Shown here: positions 8,675 to 17,210 of the stretch, one piece after another | Position numbering within the stretch: the stretch's first letter is position 1 | Layout of the letters: each line of letters opens with the position of its first letter | Assembly: GCA_963678075.2 (NCBI GenBank) | Contig: CAXXPK010000003.1 | Span: 496,001-560,000 of the forward strand | DNA length: 64,000 nt | Direction of reading: 5' to 3' | DNA from: Oleispirillum sp963678075 | GTDB taxonomy: Bacteria > Pseudomonadota > Alphaproteobacteria > Rhodospirillales > Rhodospirillaceae | Program-made: the position numbers and the translations under genes | Notes under the pieces: model-generated | Databases searched by the model: none | The model's input: the letters and a program-made list of their open reading frames with translations, nothing else | What the model was told of the DNA's origin: nothing

Positions 8675-10749
8675 TGTCCGGCCAGTTACTGCTTGAACTG
8701 TTGTCCGAGGAAATTCCCGCTCGCATGCAGGCGCGCGCCGCCGAGGATCTGGCGCGTCTGGTGACCAAGGCCCTGGCCGCGCAGGGGCTGACTCCGACGC
8801 GGACCTGCGCCTTCGCCACGCCGCGCCGCCTGACCCTGGTGTTGGATGGTCTGCCGCTGGCCCAGCCCGATGTATCCGAGGAGCGGCGCGGCCCCAAGGT
8901 CGGCGCTCCCGCCCAGGCGCTGGACGGTTTCCTGAAGGCCAACGGCGTGGCGCGCTCCGACCTCGCGGAACGCGATACCCCGAAGGGCCGATTCTATTTC
9001 CTGGATATCCAGCGCAAGGGTCGTCCGACCGCAGCGGTTCTGGCCGATCTTCTGGCCGAGGTCCTGCCGCGCTTCCCGTGGCCGAAGTCGATGCGCTGGG
9101 GGACCCGGTCCGAGCGTTGGGTGCGTCCGCTGGAAAGCATTCTGTGTCTGTTCGCGGGCGCCGTGGTGCCGATTTCCTTCGCCGGGCGCGATGCGGGCGA
9201 TACCACCGTCGGCCACCGTTTCCTGGCGCCGACGCGGTTCGCGGTGTCCGGTTTTGACGACTACGTGGCGAAGCTGACGGCGGCCAAGGTGGTTCTGGAC
9301 CCCGCCGAGCGTCGGACCCTGATCGCGGCGGAGGCGGACAAATTGGCCGCCGTCAAGGGTCTTAAGGTGCTGCCGGACGCGGGTCTGCTGGCCGAAGTCG
9401 CCGGTCTGGTGGAATGGCCGGTGGTGCTGGTCGGCGCCATCGACGATGCCTTCATGGCGGTGCCGCGCGAGGTCTTGAGCACCTCGATGCGCACCCATCA
9501 GAAGTATTTCTCGCTGACCGCCGCCGACGGTTCCCTGGCGCCGTTCTTCCTGGTGGTGTCTAACATGCAGTCCGCCGATGGCGGCGCGAACATCGTCGCC
9601 GGCAACGAACGGGTGCTGCGGGCGCGGTTGTCGGACGCGCGTTTCTTCTGGAACACCGACCGCGAGGCGCGGCTCGATTCTCGCGTCGCCGCACTGAAGG
9701 ACCGCATTTTCCATGCGTCCCTGGGCTCGGTGCTGGCCAAGACCGACCGGTTGCAGGTGCTGTCGCGCGAGATCGCCGTCGCCCTTTGCGCCGATGCCGA
9801 CAAGGCGGCGCGCGCCGCCCGTCTGGCCAAGGCCGATCTGTCCACCGCGATGGTCGGCGAGTTCCCCGAATTGCAGGGGGTGATGGGCCGTTATTACGCG
9901 CTGCACGACGGGGAAGAGCTGAATGTCGCCCAGGCGGTGGCCGAACATTACCCGCCGCAGGGACCGAACGATGCCTGTCCGACCGCGCCGTTGTCGGTGA
10001 CGGTGGCTCTGGCCGACAAGATCGACAGCCTGGTCGGCTTCTTCGCCATCGATGAAAAGCCCACCGGTTCCCGCGATCCCTATGCCTTGCGCCGCGCCGC
10101 CCTGGGGGTGATCCGGCTGGTTCTGGACAATGGTCTGCGGCTGGCCTTGCGCCCGCTGTTCGCCGCCGCCCACGATCTGTATGCGGCGGGCGGCGTCGCG
10201 GTGCGTCCGCGCGACACGGTGGTCGAGGAGTTGATCGACTTTCTGGCCGACCGGCTGAAGGTCCATCTGCGCGAGGAAGGGGTCGGCCACGATCTGATTT
10301 CGGCCGTCTTCGCCCGCGACAAGGATGACGACGTGGTGCGCTTCCGCGCGCGCGTCGCGGCGCTGCAAGCCTTCCTTGCGGCGGAGGATGGGCGTAACCT
10401 GTTGGTGGCCTATCGTCGTGCCGCCAATATCGTGCGCATCGAGGAAAAGAAGGACTCCTGTTCCTTTGCCGTTGCGCCGGTCGTGGCCGATTTGACGAGC
10501 CCCGAGGAAATTGCGTTGTTCGCGGCGTTAGATCGGGCGATCCCGGAAAGCGGCGCGGCGTTGACGCGAGAGGATTTCACCGCCGCGATGGCGGCCCTGG
10601 CCACCTTGCGTGGGCCGGTCGATGCGTTTTTCACGGCGGTGACGGTGAATGCCGAGGACCCGAAGTTGCGCGTCAACCGCTTGCGGTTGCTGTCGCGGAT
10701 CGGCGCGGCGATGGAGACCGTGGCGGACTTTTCGCGTCTCGAAGGCTAG
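8674..10749 (+). CDS. glyS: Glycyl-tRNA synthetase beta subunit
   Basis: Large subunit that binds tRNA-Gly. 691 residues from ATG 8674, normal for the family. The N-terminus LLLELLSEEIPARMQ is diagnostic; other conserved stretches are FPWPKSMRWG, VLSTSMRTHQKYFS, LSDARFFW and SLVGFFAIDEKPTGSRDPYALRR split over the HD-like region. A C-terminal anticodon-binding domain follows. Coupled to glyQ; no frame damage. Confidence 0.97.
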   Translation: MSGQLLLELLSEEIPARMQARAAEDLARLVTKALAAQGLTPTRTCAFATPRRLTLVLDGLPLAQPDVSEERRGPKVGAPAQALDGFLKANGVARSDLAERDTPKGRFYFLDIQRKGRPTAAVLADLLAEVLPRFPWPKSMRWGTRSERWVRPLESILCLFAGAVVPISFAGRDAGDTTVGHRFLAPTRFAVSGFDDYVAKLTAAKVVLDPAERRTLIAAEADKLAAVKGLKVLPDAGLLAEVAGLVEWPVVLVGAIDDAFMAVPREVLSTSMRTHQKYFSLTAADGSLAPFFLVVSNMQSADGGANIVAGNERVLRARLSDARFFWNTDREARLDSRVAALKDRIFHASLGSVLAKTDRLQVLSREIAVALCADADKAARAARLAKADLSTAMVGEFPELQGVMGRYYALHDGEELNVAQAVAEHYPPQGPNDACPTAPLSVTVALADKIDSLVGFFAIDEKPTGSRDPYALRRAALGVIRLVLDNGLRLALRPLFAAAHDLYAAGGVAVRPRDTVVEELIDFLADRLKVHLREEGVGHDLISAVFARDKDDDVVRFRARVAALQAFLAAEDGRNLLVAYRRAANIVRIEEKKDSCSFAVAPVVADLTSPEEIALFAALDRAIPESGAALTREDFTAAMAALATLRGPVDAFFTAVTVNAEDPKLRVNRLRLLSRIGAAMETVADFSRLEG

Positions 10750-10784
10750 AGACGGCGGGCAAACACACGATGAGGAACGCAACC

Positions 10785-13457
10785 ATGACGAAGTGGGTGT
10801 ACACCTTCGGGGACGGCAAGGCCGAGGGCAGTGCCGAGATGCGCAACCTTCTGGGTGGCAAGGGAGCGAATCTGGCCGAAATGAGCCGGGTCGGCGTGCC
10901 GGTTCCGCCTGGGTTCACGATTTCGACCGAGGTCTGCACCTTCTATTACAGCAACGGCGACACCTATCCCGCTGGGATGGTCGATCAGGTGGACGCGGCG
11001 TTGAAAGGGGTGGAGGCGACGATCGCCGCCTCGTTCGGCGATCCCCTGAACCCGTTGCTGGTTTCGGTGCGGTCCGGGGGGCGGGCCTCGATGCCGGGGA
11101 TGATGGACACCGTTCTCAATCTCGGCCTCAACGATCTCACGGTCGAAGGCTTGGCCAAGTGCGCCAACGACGAACGCTTCGCCTATGACAGCTATCGCCG
11201 TTTCATTCAGATGTATTCCGACGTCGTCCTGGGGGTCGAACACCACCTGTTCGAGGATATTCTGGACGAGGCCAAGCGCGATGCCGGCGTCAATCAGGAT
11301 ACCGATCTGACCGCCGCCGATTGGCGCGGCGTCGTCGAACGCTATAAGTCCCTGGTCGAATGCGGGTTGGGCAAGCCCTTCCCGCAGGACGTCAAGGACC
11401 AGCTGTGGGGCGCGATCGGCGCGGTGTTCGGCAGTTGGATGAACCAGCGCGCCATCACCTATCGCCGTCTGCATTCCATTCCGGAAAGCTGGGGGACCGC
11501 AGTCACCGTGCAGTCGATGGTGTTCGGCAACATGGGCGAGGATTGTGCCACCGGCGTCGCCTTCAGCCGCGACCCATCGACCGGCGAGAATGCTTTCTAC
11601 GGCGAATATCTGGTCAACGCCCAGGGCGAGGACGTGGTGGCGGGCATCCGTACGCCGCAGCATCTGACGGTCAAGGGGAAGGTCAAGCATGGCTCCACCC
11701 TGCCCGCGATGGAAGAGGGCATGCCCTCGCTGTTCGCCGATCTGGTGAAAATCCGCAATATCCTTGAGGCGCACTACAAGGACATGCAGGACATGGAGTT
11801 TACCATCCAGCAGAACAAGCTGTGGATGCTCCAGACCCGTAACGGCAAGCGCACCGTCGGCGCCTCGGTCAAGATCGCGGTCGATATGGTGGCCGAAGGT
11901 CTTTTGTCGAAGCAGGACGCGATGATGCGCGTCGAACCGCACCAGTTGGATCAGTTGCTGCATCCGATGCTCGACCCCAAGGCGAAGCGCACGGTGATCG
12001 CCAAGGGCTTGCCCGCCTCTCCCGGCGCGGCGTCGGGCCGTGTCGTCTTCACCGCCGACGAGGCGGAGGCTTGGGCGAAGCGCGGCGAAAAGGTGATTCT
12101 GGCGCGTACCGAAACCAGCCCCGAGGACATTGGCGGCATGCACGTCTCCGAAGGCGTGCTGACCACCCGTGGCGGCATGACCTCGCACGCCGCGGTGGTG
12201 GCGCGCGGCATGGGCACGCCTTGCGTCGCCGGTGCCGGTGAAATCCGCGTCGATGTCAAGGCGCGGGAAATGCGGGTCCGCGACATCGTCGTCGTGGAAG
12301 GCGATCTGATCACCCTCGATGGCTCCACCGGAGAGGTGATGCTGGGTGAGGTGCCGACCATTCAGCCGGAAATGACCGGCGATTTTGCCACCTTGATGAG
12401 CTGGGTGGACGAAGTGCGCACCATGAAAGTGCGGGCCAACGCGGAAACTCCGCTGGATGCCGCGACCGCCCGCAAGTTCGGGGCGGAAGGTATCGGTCTG
12501 TGCCGCACCGAGCACATGTTCTTCGACCCGCAGCGGATCATTTCGATGCGCGAGATGATCCTGGCGCGCAACGAAGTTGGTCGCCGCGCCGCGCTGGACA
12601 AGCTGCTGCCCTATCAGCGCAAGGACTTCGTCGATCTGTTCACGATCATGAAGGGCTTGCCGGTGACGGTGCGTCTGCTGGACCCGCCGCTGCACGAATT
12701 CCTGCCGAACACCGAGGAAGAGCAGAAGGAAGTCGCCGCCGCGTCCGGCGTCGATCTGGCGACGGTCAAGGCGGCGGTCGGCTTGCTGCACGAAACCAAC
12801 CCGATGCTGGGGCATCGCGGCTGTCGTTTGGGCGTCACCTATCCCGAAATCTACGAGATGCAGGCGCGTGCCATTCTTGAGGCGGCGGTCGAGGTCTCGA
12901 AGGCGACGGGTGAAAGCGTGGTGCCGGAAATCATGATCCCGTTGGTTATGGGCAAGACCGAGCTCGACATGATGAAGGCGGTGGTCGATGCCGTGGCGAA
13001 GGAAGTCTTCGCCGCCACCAAGACGACCCTGACCTATCAGGTCGGCACCATGATCGAATTGCCGCGGGCCGCCTTGCGTGCCGGGGAGATCGCCAAAAGC
13101 GCCGAATTCTTCAGCTTCGGCACCAACGATCTGACCCAGACCACGATGGGGATGTCGCGCGACGACGCGGGCAACTTCCTGGAGATCTATTGCCAAAAGG
13201 GCGTGGTTGATGCCGATCCCTTCGCGACGTTGGATCAAGAAGGCGTCGGCGAGTTGATCAAGATCGCGGTGGAGCGCGGGCGCGCCACTCGTCCGGGGAT
13301 CAAGCTGGGCATCTGCGGCGAGCATGGCGGCGATCCGGCCTCCGTCGCGTTCTGTCAGACGGTGGGGCTGACCTATGTGTCGTGCTCGCCCTATCGTGTG
13401 CCGATTGCGCGTCTGGCGGCGGCGCAGGCGGCGTTGAGGCAGACGCGCGGCAAGTAA
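10785..13457 (+). CDS. ppdK: Pyruvate, phosphate dikinase
   Basis: Interconverts pyruvate, ATP and phosphate with PEP, AMP and pyrophosphate. 890 residues from ATG 10785, preceded by GAGGAA. An N-terminal ATP-grasp domain (GGKGANLAEM, then VSVRSGGRASMPGMMDT) is followed by the swivelling phosphohistidine domain with catalytic H468 in GGMTSHAAVVARG. The C-terminal PEP-binding barrel has GTNDLTQTTMGMSRDD and catalytic C844 in GICGEHGGDP. Complete. In alphaproteobacteria it links glycolysis and gluconeogenesis. It stands as its own unit after glyQS. Confidence 0.97.
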   Translation: MTKWVYTFGDGKAEGSAEMRNLLGGKGANLAEMSRVGVPVPPGFTISTEVCTFYYSNGDTYPAGMVDQVDAALKGVEATIAASFGDPLNPLLVSVRSGGRASMPGMMDTVLNLGLNDLTVEGLAKCANDERFAYDSYRRFIQMYSDVVLGVEHHLFEDILDEAKRDAGVNQDTDLTAADWRGVVERYKSLVECGLGKPFPQDVKDQLWGAIGAVFGSWMNQRAITYRRLHSIPESWGTAVTVQSMVFGNMGEDCATGVAFSRDPSTGENAFYGEYLVNAQGEDVVAGIRTPQHLTVKGKVKHGSTLPAMEEGMPSLFADLVKIRNILEAHYKDMQDMEFTIQQNKLWMLQTRNGKRTVGASVKIAVDMVAEGLLSKQDAMMRVEPHQLDQLLHPMLDPKAKRTVIAKGLPASPGAASGRVVFTADEAEAWAKRGEKVILARTETSPEDIGGMHVSEGVLTTRGGMTSHAAVVARGMGTPCVAGAGEIRVDVKAREMRVRDIVVVEGDLITLDGSTGEVMLGEVPTIQPEMTGDFATLMSWVDEVRTMKVRANAETPLDAATARKFGAEGIGLCRTEHMFFDPQRIISMREMILARNEVGRRAALDKLLPYQRKDFVDLFTIMKGLPVTVRLLDPPLHEFLPNTEEEQKEVAAASGVDLATVKAAVGLLHETNPMLGHRGCRLGVTYPEIYEMQARAILEAAVEVSKATGESVVPEIMIPLVMGKTELDMMKAVVDAVAKEVFAATKTTLTYQVGTMIELPRAALRAGEIAKSAEFFSFGTNDLTQTTMGMSRDDAGNFLEIYCQKGVVDADPFATLDQEGVGELIKIAVERGRATRPGIKLGICGEHGGDPASVAFCQTVGLTYVSCSPYRVPIARLAAAQAALRQTRGK

Positions 13458-13545
13458 TCCGCGCGTCGAGGCAACCATTGGCGCGCGCGGGGGGTGGGCC
13501 GATCGGTGAAATTGCTCTAATCTGCCGGGTGGAGAGCACGCGCCC

Positions 13546-14172
13546 ATGACCCAGGTTTCGTATATCGTCGCCGTCGATAACCAGTGTTCCCGCCTGGCCG
13601 CGCATGCATTGTCCGATGATCCGGTGACCTTCGCCTTCGATCTGCCGGAGATCCCGCCCGAGATCGCGCCGATCGAAGACGCCACCCATGCCCTGTTGAG
13701 CGCGGTGACGGTGCCGCCGTCGCGGATGATGATCCGCCGCGCCTTGTTCCGCGATCCGGGGTTCTTCGATCCCGGGATTTTTCTGCCGGATTTCTTGCCG
13801 CCGTTACAGGCCTCCCTGGGGGGGAGAATCGGGGAATTGCAGGTCGCGGTCAGCGCCGGGCATTCCGTCTCTCCCAGTCAGGAACGGCGCGGCGGCGGTC
13901 AGGCGGAGCACGATCTTTCGGCGGCGGTGGCCGCTTTTGTCGCGGCGCATCCCGAACTTTCCGCCCGCTGTCGTCGCGTGGCGGTTCGGGGCGCGGCGCG
14001 GCGTGCCTGGCGATCGGCGCGTAAGCGGCGCGCGGCGGGTTTGACGGCAAGGTTTTCCTGGCTGTATATCAAGGCGCTGGTTGGCGTGCCGATGGATGTC
14101 GCGGCGGCGTTGGCCGACAGTCTTTCGGCATGGGACGGCGATACGATCCGCCGCCCCGTCGTCAAACCCTGA
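13546..14172 (+). CDS. Hypothetical protein, 208 aa
   Basis: Not recognised. The frame runs from ATG 13546 to TGA 14170-14172 with high-GC codon use like its neighbours. The N-terminal 110 residues are acidic and proline-rich with a possible alpha/beta fold; the centre (about 150-170) is very basic (AARRAWRSARKRRAAG); a short hydrophobic stretch WLYIKALVGVPMDVAAAL follows. No signal peptide or catalytic motif is seen. It precedes the glycosyltransferase genes by 34 bases, so it may belong to that unit. It could also be a decayed gene. Confidence 0.5.
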   Translation: MTQVSYIVAVDNQCSRLAAHALSDDPVTFAFDLPEIPPEIAPIEDATHALLSAVTVPPSRMMIRRALFRDPGFFDPGIFLPDFLPPLQASLGGRIGELQVAVSAGHSVSPSQERRGGGQAEHDLSAAVAAFVAAHPELSARCRRVAVRGAARRAWRSARKRRAAGLTARFSWLYIKALVGVPMDVAAALADSLSAWDGDTIRRPVVKP

Positions 14173-14206
14173 CGCGATCTTCCGCAACGTCAGGAAATCG
14201 CTGGGG

Positions 14207-15178
14207 ATGGCCGTGCCGCACCGGATTCTGTTCGTTACCTCGACCCGCATCGGCGATGCCGTCCTGTCGTCGGGGGTGTTGTCGTATCTGGTCGAGACCC
14301 GGCCCGAGGCCCAGTTCACGGTGGCCTGCGGTGTTGTCGCCGCGTCGCTGTTCGCCGGGGTGCCGCGTCTGGATCGGGTGATTCCGATGACCAAGGGCCG
14401 TTATGCCGCCCACTGGCTGCGGCTGTGGGCCGAGACCGTCGGCACCGGCTGGGACACGGTGATCGATTTGCGCCGTTCGGCGTTGGCCTGGAGCTTGTGC
14501 GCGCGGCATCGGCTGCGTCTGCCCGAGCCGGAGGCTCCGTGCCATCGTGTCGTCGAAAACGCCTGCGTCCTGGGGCTGGACCCGCCGCCCGCGCCGAAGC
14601 TGTGGACCCTGCCGCGTCATGACGATGCGGCGGCGGCGTTGATTTCCGGCGGCGGTCCGGTGCTGGCGGTCTGTCCCGCCGCCAATTGGCGCGGCAAGAC
14701 CTGGAGGATCGACCGCTTCGTCGAATTGATCCACCGTTTGACCGCTCCCAAGGCGCCGTTCGAAGGCGCGCGGGTCGCGGTGTTCGCGGCGCCGGGCGAA
14801 ACCGCCGCAGCGCAGCCGCTGCTGGATGCGCTGCCGCCGGAACGTCGGCTGGCGGTGGTCGGGGAAACCGATCTGTTGACGGTGTTCGCGGCGCTGCGGC
14901 GCTGTGCCTTCTATGTCGGCAACGATTCCGGGCTGATGCATCTGGCGGCGACGGCGGGGGTGCCGACCCTGGGGCTGTTCGGCCCCAGCCACGAACGGCT
15001 TTACGCCCCCTGGGGCGCGCGCTGCAAGGTAGTGCGCACGCGGGAAGGCTATGACGATCTGGTGGGCGGTCCGGGCTATAACCATCGCACCACCGATACC
15101 CTGATGGATGGGCTGACGGTGGATGCGGTCTTTTCCGCCGCCTTGTCCCTGCTGTCCGGTGAAAGGGGAAACCGATGA
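14207..15178 (+). CDS. Glycosyltransferase family 9 (heptosyltransferase-like)
   Basis: GT-B glycosyltransferase related to ADP-heptose:LPS heptosyltransferases. 323 residues from ATG 14207 (MAVPHRILFVTSTRIGDAVLS, the usual N-terminal glycine-rich loop). The donor-binding C-terminal half has CPAANWRGKTWRIDRF and FYVGNDSGLMHLAATAGVP, then LFGPSHERLYAPWG. It probably adds a sugar to the LPS core at the cytoplasmic face of the inner membrane. Its stop overlaps the next glycosyltransferase start (ATGA), showing an operon. Confidence 0.88.
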   Translation: MAVPHRILFVTSTRIGDAVLSSGVLSYLVETRPEAQFTVACGVVAASLFAGVPRLDRVIPMTKGRYAAHWLRLWAETVGTGWDTVIDLRRSALAWSLCARHRLRLPEPEAPCHRVVENACVLGLDPPPAPKLWTLPRHDDAAAALISGGGPVLAVCPAANWRGKTWRIDRFVELIHRLTAPKAPFEGARVAVFAAPGETAAAQPLLDALPPERRLAVVGETDLLTVFAALRRCAFYVGNDSGLMHLAATAGVPTLGLFGPSHERLYAPWGARCKVVRTREGYDDLVGGPGYNHRTTDTLMDGLTVDAVFSAALSLLSGERGNR

Positions 15179-15951
15179 CGACGTTGAGCGCCCTGGTGGT
15201 GGTCCACAATGAAGAGGCCTGCCTGGCGGCGTGCCTAGAGAAACTGGGCTTCGCCGATGAACTGGTGGTGGTGCTGGACAAATGCACCGATGGCAGTCGC
15301 GACATCGCGCTCTTCTTCACCGATCAGGCCCACCTGCTGGAGGGCGGTTGGGACCTGGAAGGGCCGCGCCGCAACGATGGGTTGGCCGCCTGTACCGGCG
15401 ACTGGGTTCTGGAAATCGACGCCGATGAACATGTGCCGCCGGAACTGGCCCGGGAAATTTGCGCCGTGATCGCTGCCTCGGCGGCCGATTACCACGATCT
15501 TTCCGTGGACAATTACATCGGCGAACACCGGGTATGCTATGGCTGGGGGGCATCGTTCGGGACCTCCGCCGTCCCCCGCCTGTCGCGTCGTGGCGCCAAG
15601 GTCTGGGGCGCGCAACGGGTGCATCCGGCATTGACCTGGACCGGGCGGAACGGTGCCAAGGTGGTGAAGGGGCCGACCCTTGTTAATCGTCTGGACCACT
15701 ATGTCGATACCGGCATCAGCGATATGATCCGGCGGCTCGACCGCTATTCCACGGCCCGCGCCCGCGATTTGCGGAGCAGTGGAAATGTGGGCGGTCTTGC
15801 CAGCAACGTGCGGCGTTTCTTTTCACGATTCTATAAGTGCTATGTCAGCCGCAAAGGGTACAAGGAAGGGGGATGGGGGGTTCTGATCGCGTTGTGCGCT
15901 GGGCTTTATCCCCTGCTTTCCTACCTTAAGGCGACACTGGAAGACGAATAA
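15175..15951 (+). CDS. Glycosyltransferase family 2 (WaaE/KdtX-like)
   Basis: GT-A glycosyltransferase, 258 residues. N-terminal nucleotide-binding strand LSALVVVHNEEACL, then DKCTDGSRDIA, and the metal-binding DxD region in EIDADEHVPPELA. This arrangement matches the beta-1,4-glucosyltransferases acting on LPS cores. The C-terminal part holds aromatic residues and a hydrophobic segment (GVLIALCAGLYPLLSYLKA) that may touch the membrane. Translationally coupled to the GT9 gene. Confidence 0.87.
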   Translation: MTTLSALVVVHNEEACLAACLEKLGFADELVVVLDKCTDGSRDIALFFTDQAHLLEGGWDLEGPRRNDGLAACTGDWVLEIDADEHVPPELAREICAVIAASAADYHDLSVDNYIGEHRVCYGWGASFGTSAVPRLSRRGAKVWGAQRVHPALTWTGRNGAKVVKGPTLVNRLDHYVDTGISDMIRRLDRYSTARARDLRSSGNVGGLASNVRRFFSRFYKCYVSRKGYKEGGWGVLIALCAGLYPLLSYLKATLEDE

Positions 15952-16061
15952 GGCGCGCCGATGCGCGACTGCCCTGAAAATCGCGTGCTTGACCGCACGT
16001 GATGCTGGTGATGGGATGACGCGGCGGGGGTGTTTTGCCCCCTTCCAGGAGGACGATTGAC

Positions 16062-17123
16062 GTGACGATCCGGGTTTTGCAGGCCATGGCGGGAGCCGAG
16101 CAGGGAGGGGCCGAGGCGTTCTTCGAACGTCTGGTGATTGTCTTGCATCGCGCGGGGGGGCATCAGCACGTCCTGATCCGCCGCAATCCGGAACGCGCGG
16201 AGCGTTTGCGGCGGGCGGGGCTGAACCCGGTCGAACTGCCGTTCGGCGGGGCCTTGGACTTCACCACCAGGCGCTCCTTCGCCAAGGAAATCGCCAAGTT
16301 CCAGCCGCATGTGGTGATGACCTGGATGAACCGCGCCACCGCCATGTGTCCGAAGGGGAACTTCGTGCGCGTGGCGCGGCTGGGGGGGTATTACGATCTC
16401 AAGTATTACCGCGCCTGCGACCACCTGATCGGCAACACGCCGGACATCGTCAACTATCTGGTGCGCGAAGGCTGGCCCGCCGACCGCGCCCACTATGTTC
16501 CCAATTTCGTCGATGTCGATCCCGATGCCGCGCCGATGCCGCGCGCCGATCACTGGACGCCGCCGCCGGCGCCGTTGGTGGTGGCGATGGGGCGGCTGCA
16601 CGAGAACAAGGCCTTCGACATCCTGATCAAGGCGATGGCGCGGGTTCCCAACGCGTATTTGTGGTTGGCGGGCGACGGGCCGGAGCGCGAGAATCTGGAG
16701 AAATTGGCCCTGTCCGAGGGGATCAAGCCACGCACGCGGTTTCTGGGGTGGCAGGGGGCGGTGTCGCCGGTTTTGGCCGCCGCCAATCTGTTCGTTTGCC
16801 CGTCGCGGCACGAGCCCCTGGGCAATGTCGTGTTGGAGGCCTGGGCACAGGGTACGCCGGTGGTCGCCGCCGATGCGCAAGGGCCGGGAATGTTGATCGA
16901 TCATGCTCGCAATGGGCTTTTGGTGCCGGTCGATGACCCCGGTGGGATGGCGCAGGCGATCGCCTGGATGCTCGACAATCCCGAGGAAGCGGCGGCGATG
17001 GCGATGGCGGGGCGGGAGTCCTTTGCCAAGGATTACAGCGCCCCTATCGTGATCGACCGCTATCGTGCGTTTTTCGCGCAGGTGGCGGCGGAAATTCTGG
17101 CGGAAGCTCCGGCGGAGGCGTGA
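16062..17123 (+). CDS. Glycosyltransferase family 4
   Basis: GT-B retaining glycosyltransferase, 353 residues. The GTG at 16062 is preferred because AGGAGG at 16047-16052 is well spaced. The N-terminal glycine-rich AMAGAEQGGAEAFFERL is the acceptor-side loop. The C-terminal donor domain has VAMGRLHENKAFDILIKA and the EX7E region in PSRHEPLGNVVLEAW. It likely transfers a hexose in LPS or exopolysaccharide synthesis with the two preceding transferases, after a 110-base gap. Confidence 0.88.
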   Translation: MTIRVLQAMAGAEQGGAEAFFERLVIVLHRAGGHQHVLIRRNPERAERLRRAGLNPVELPFGGALDFTTRRSFAKEIAKFQPHVVMTWMNRATAMCPKGNFVRVARLGGYYDLKYYRACDHLIGNTPDIVNYLVREGWPADRAHYVPNFVDVDPDAAPMPRADHWTPPPAPLVVAMGRLHENKAFDILIKAMARVPNAYLWLAGDGPERENLEKLALSEGIKPRTRFLGWQGAVSPVLAAANLFVCPSRHEPLGNVVLEAWAQGTPVVAADAQGPGMLIDHARNGLLVPVDDPGGMAQAIAWMLDNPEEAAAMAMAGRESFAKDYSAPIVIDRYRAFFAQVAAEILAEAPAEA

Positions 17124-17210
17124 CAACAGTCACAACGGGGGGGCGGGGCAGCCTGATAGTCTGACCTCCCATTTCGGGGATGGGTAACGGGGCAGGGGGA
17201 CGGCGGTTTC

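Noticed and set aside
10746..13685. 979-codon open frame antisense to ppdK
   Set aside because: Shadow of a GC-rich gene; low-complexity His/Gln/Arg-rich translation, no family likeness.
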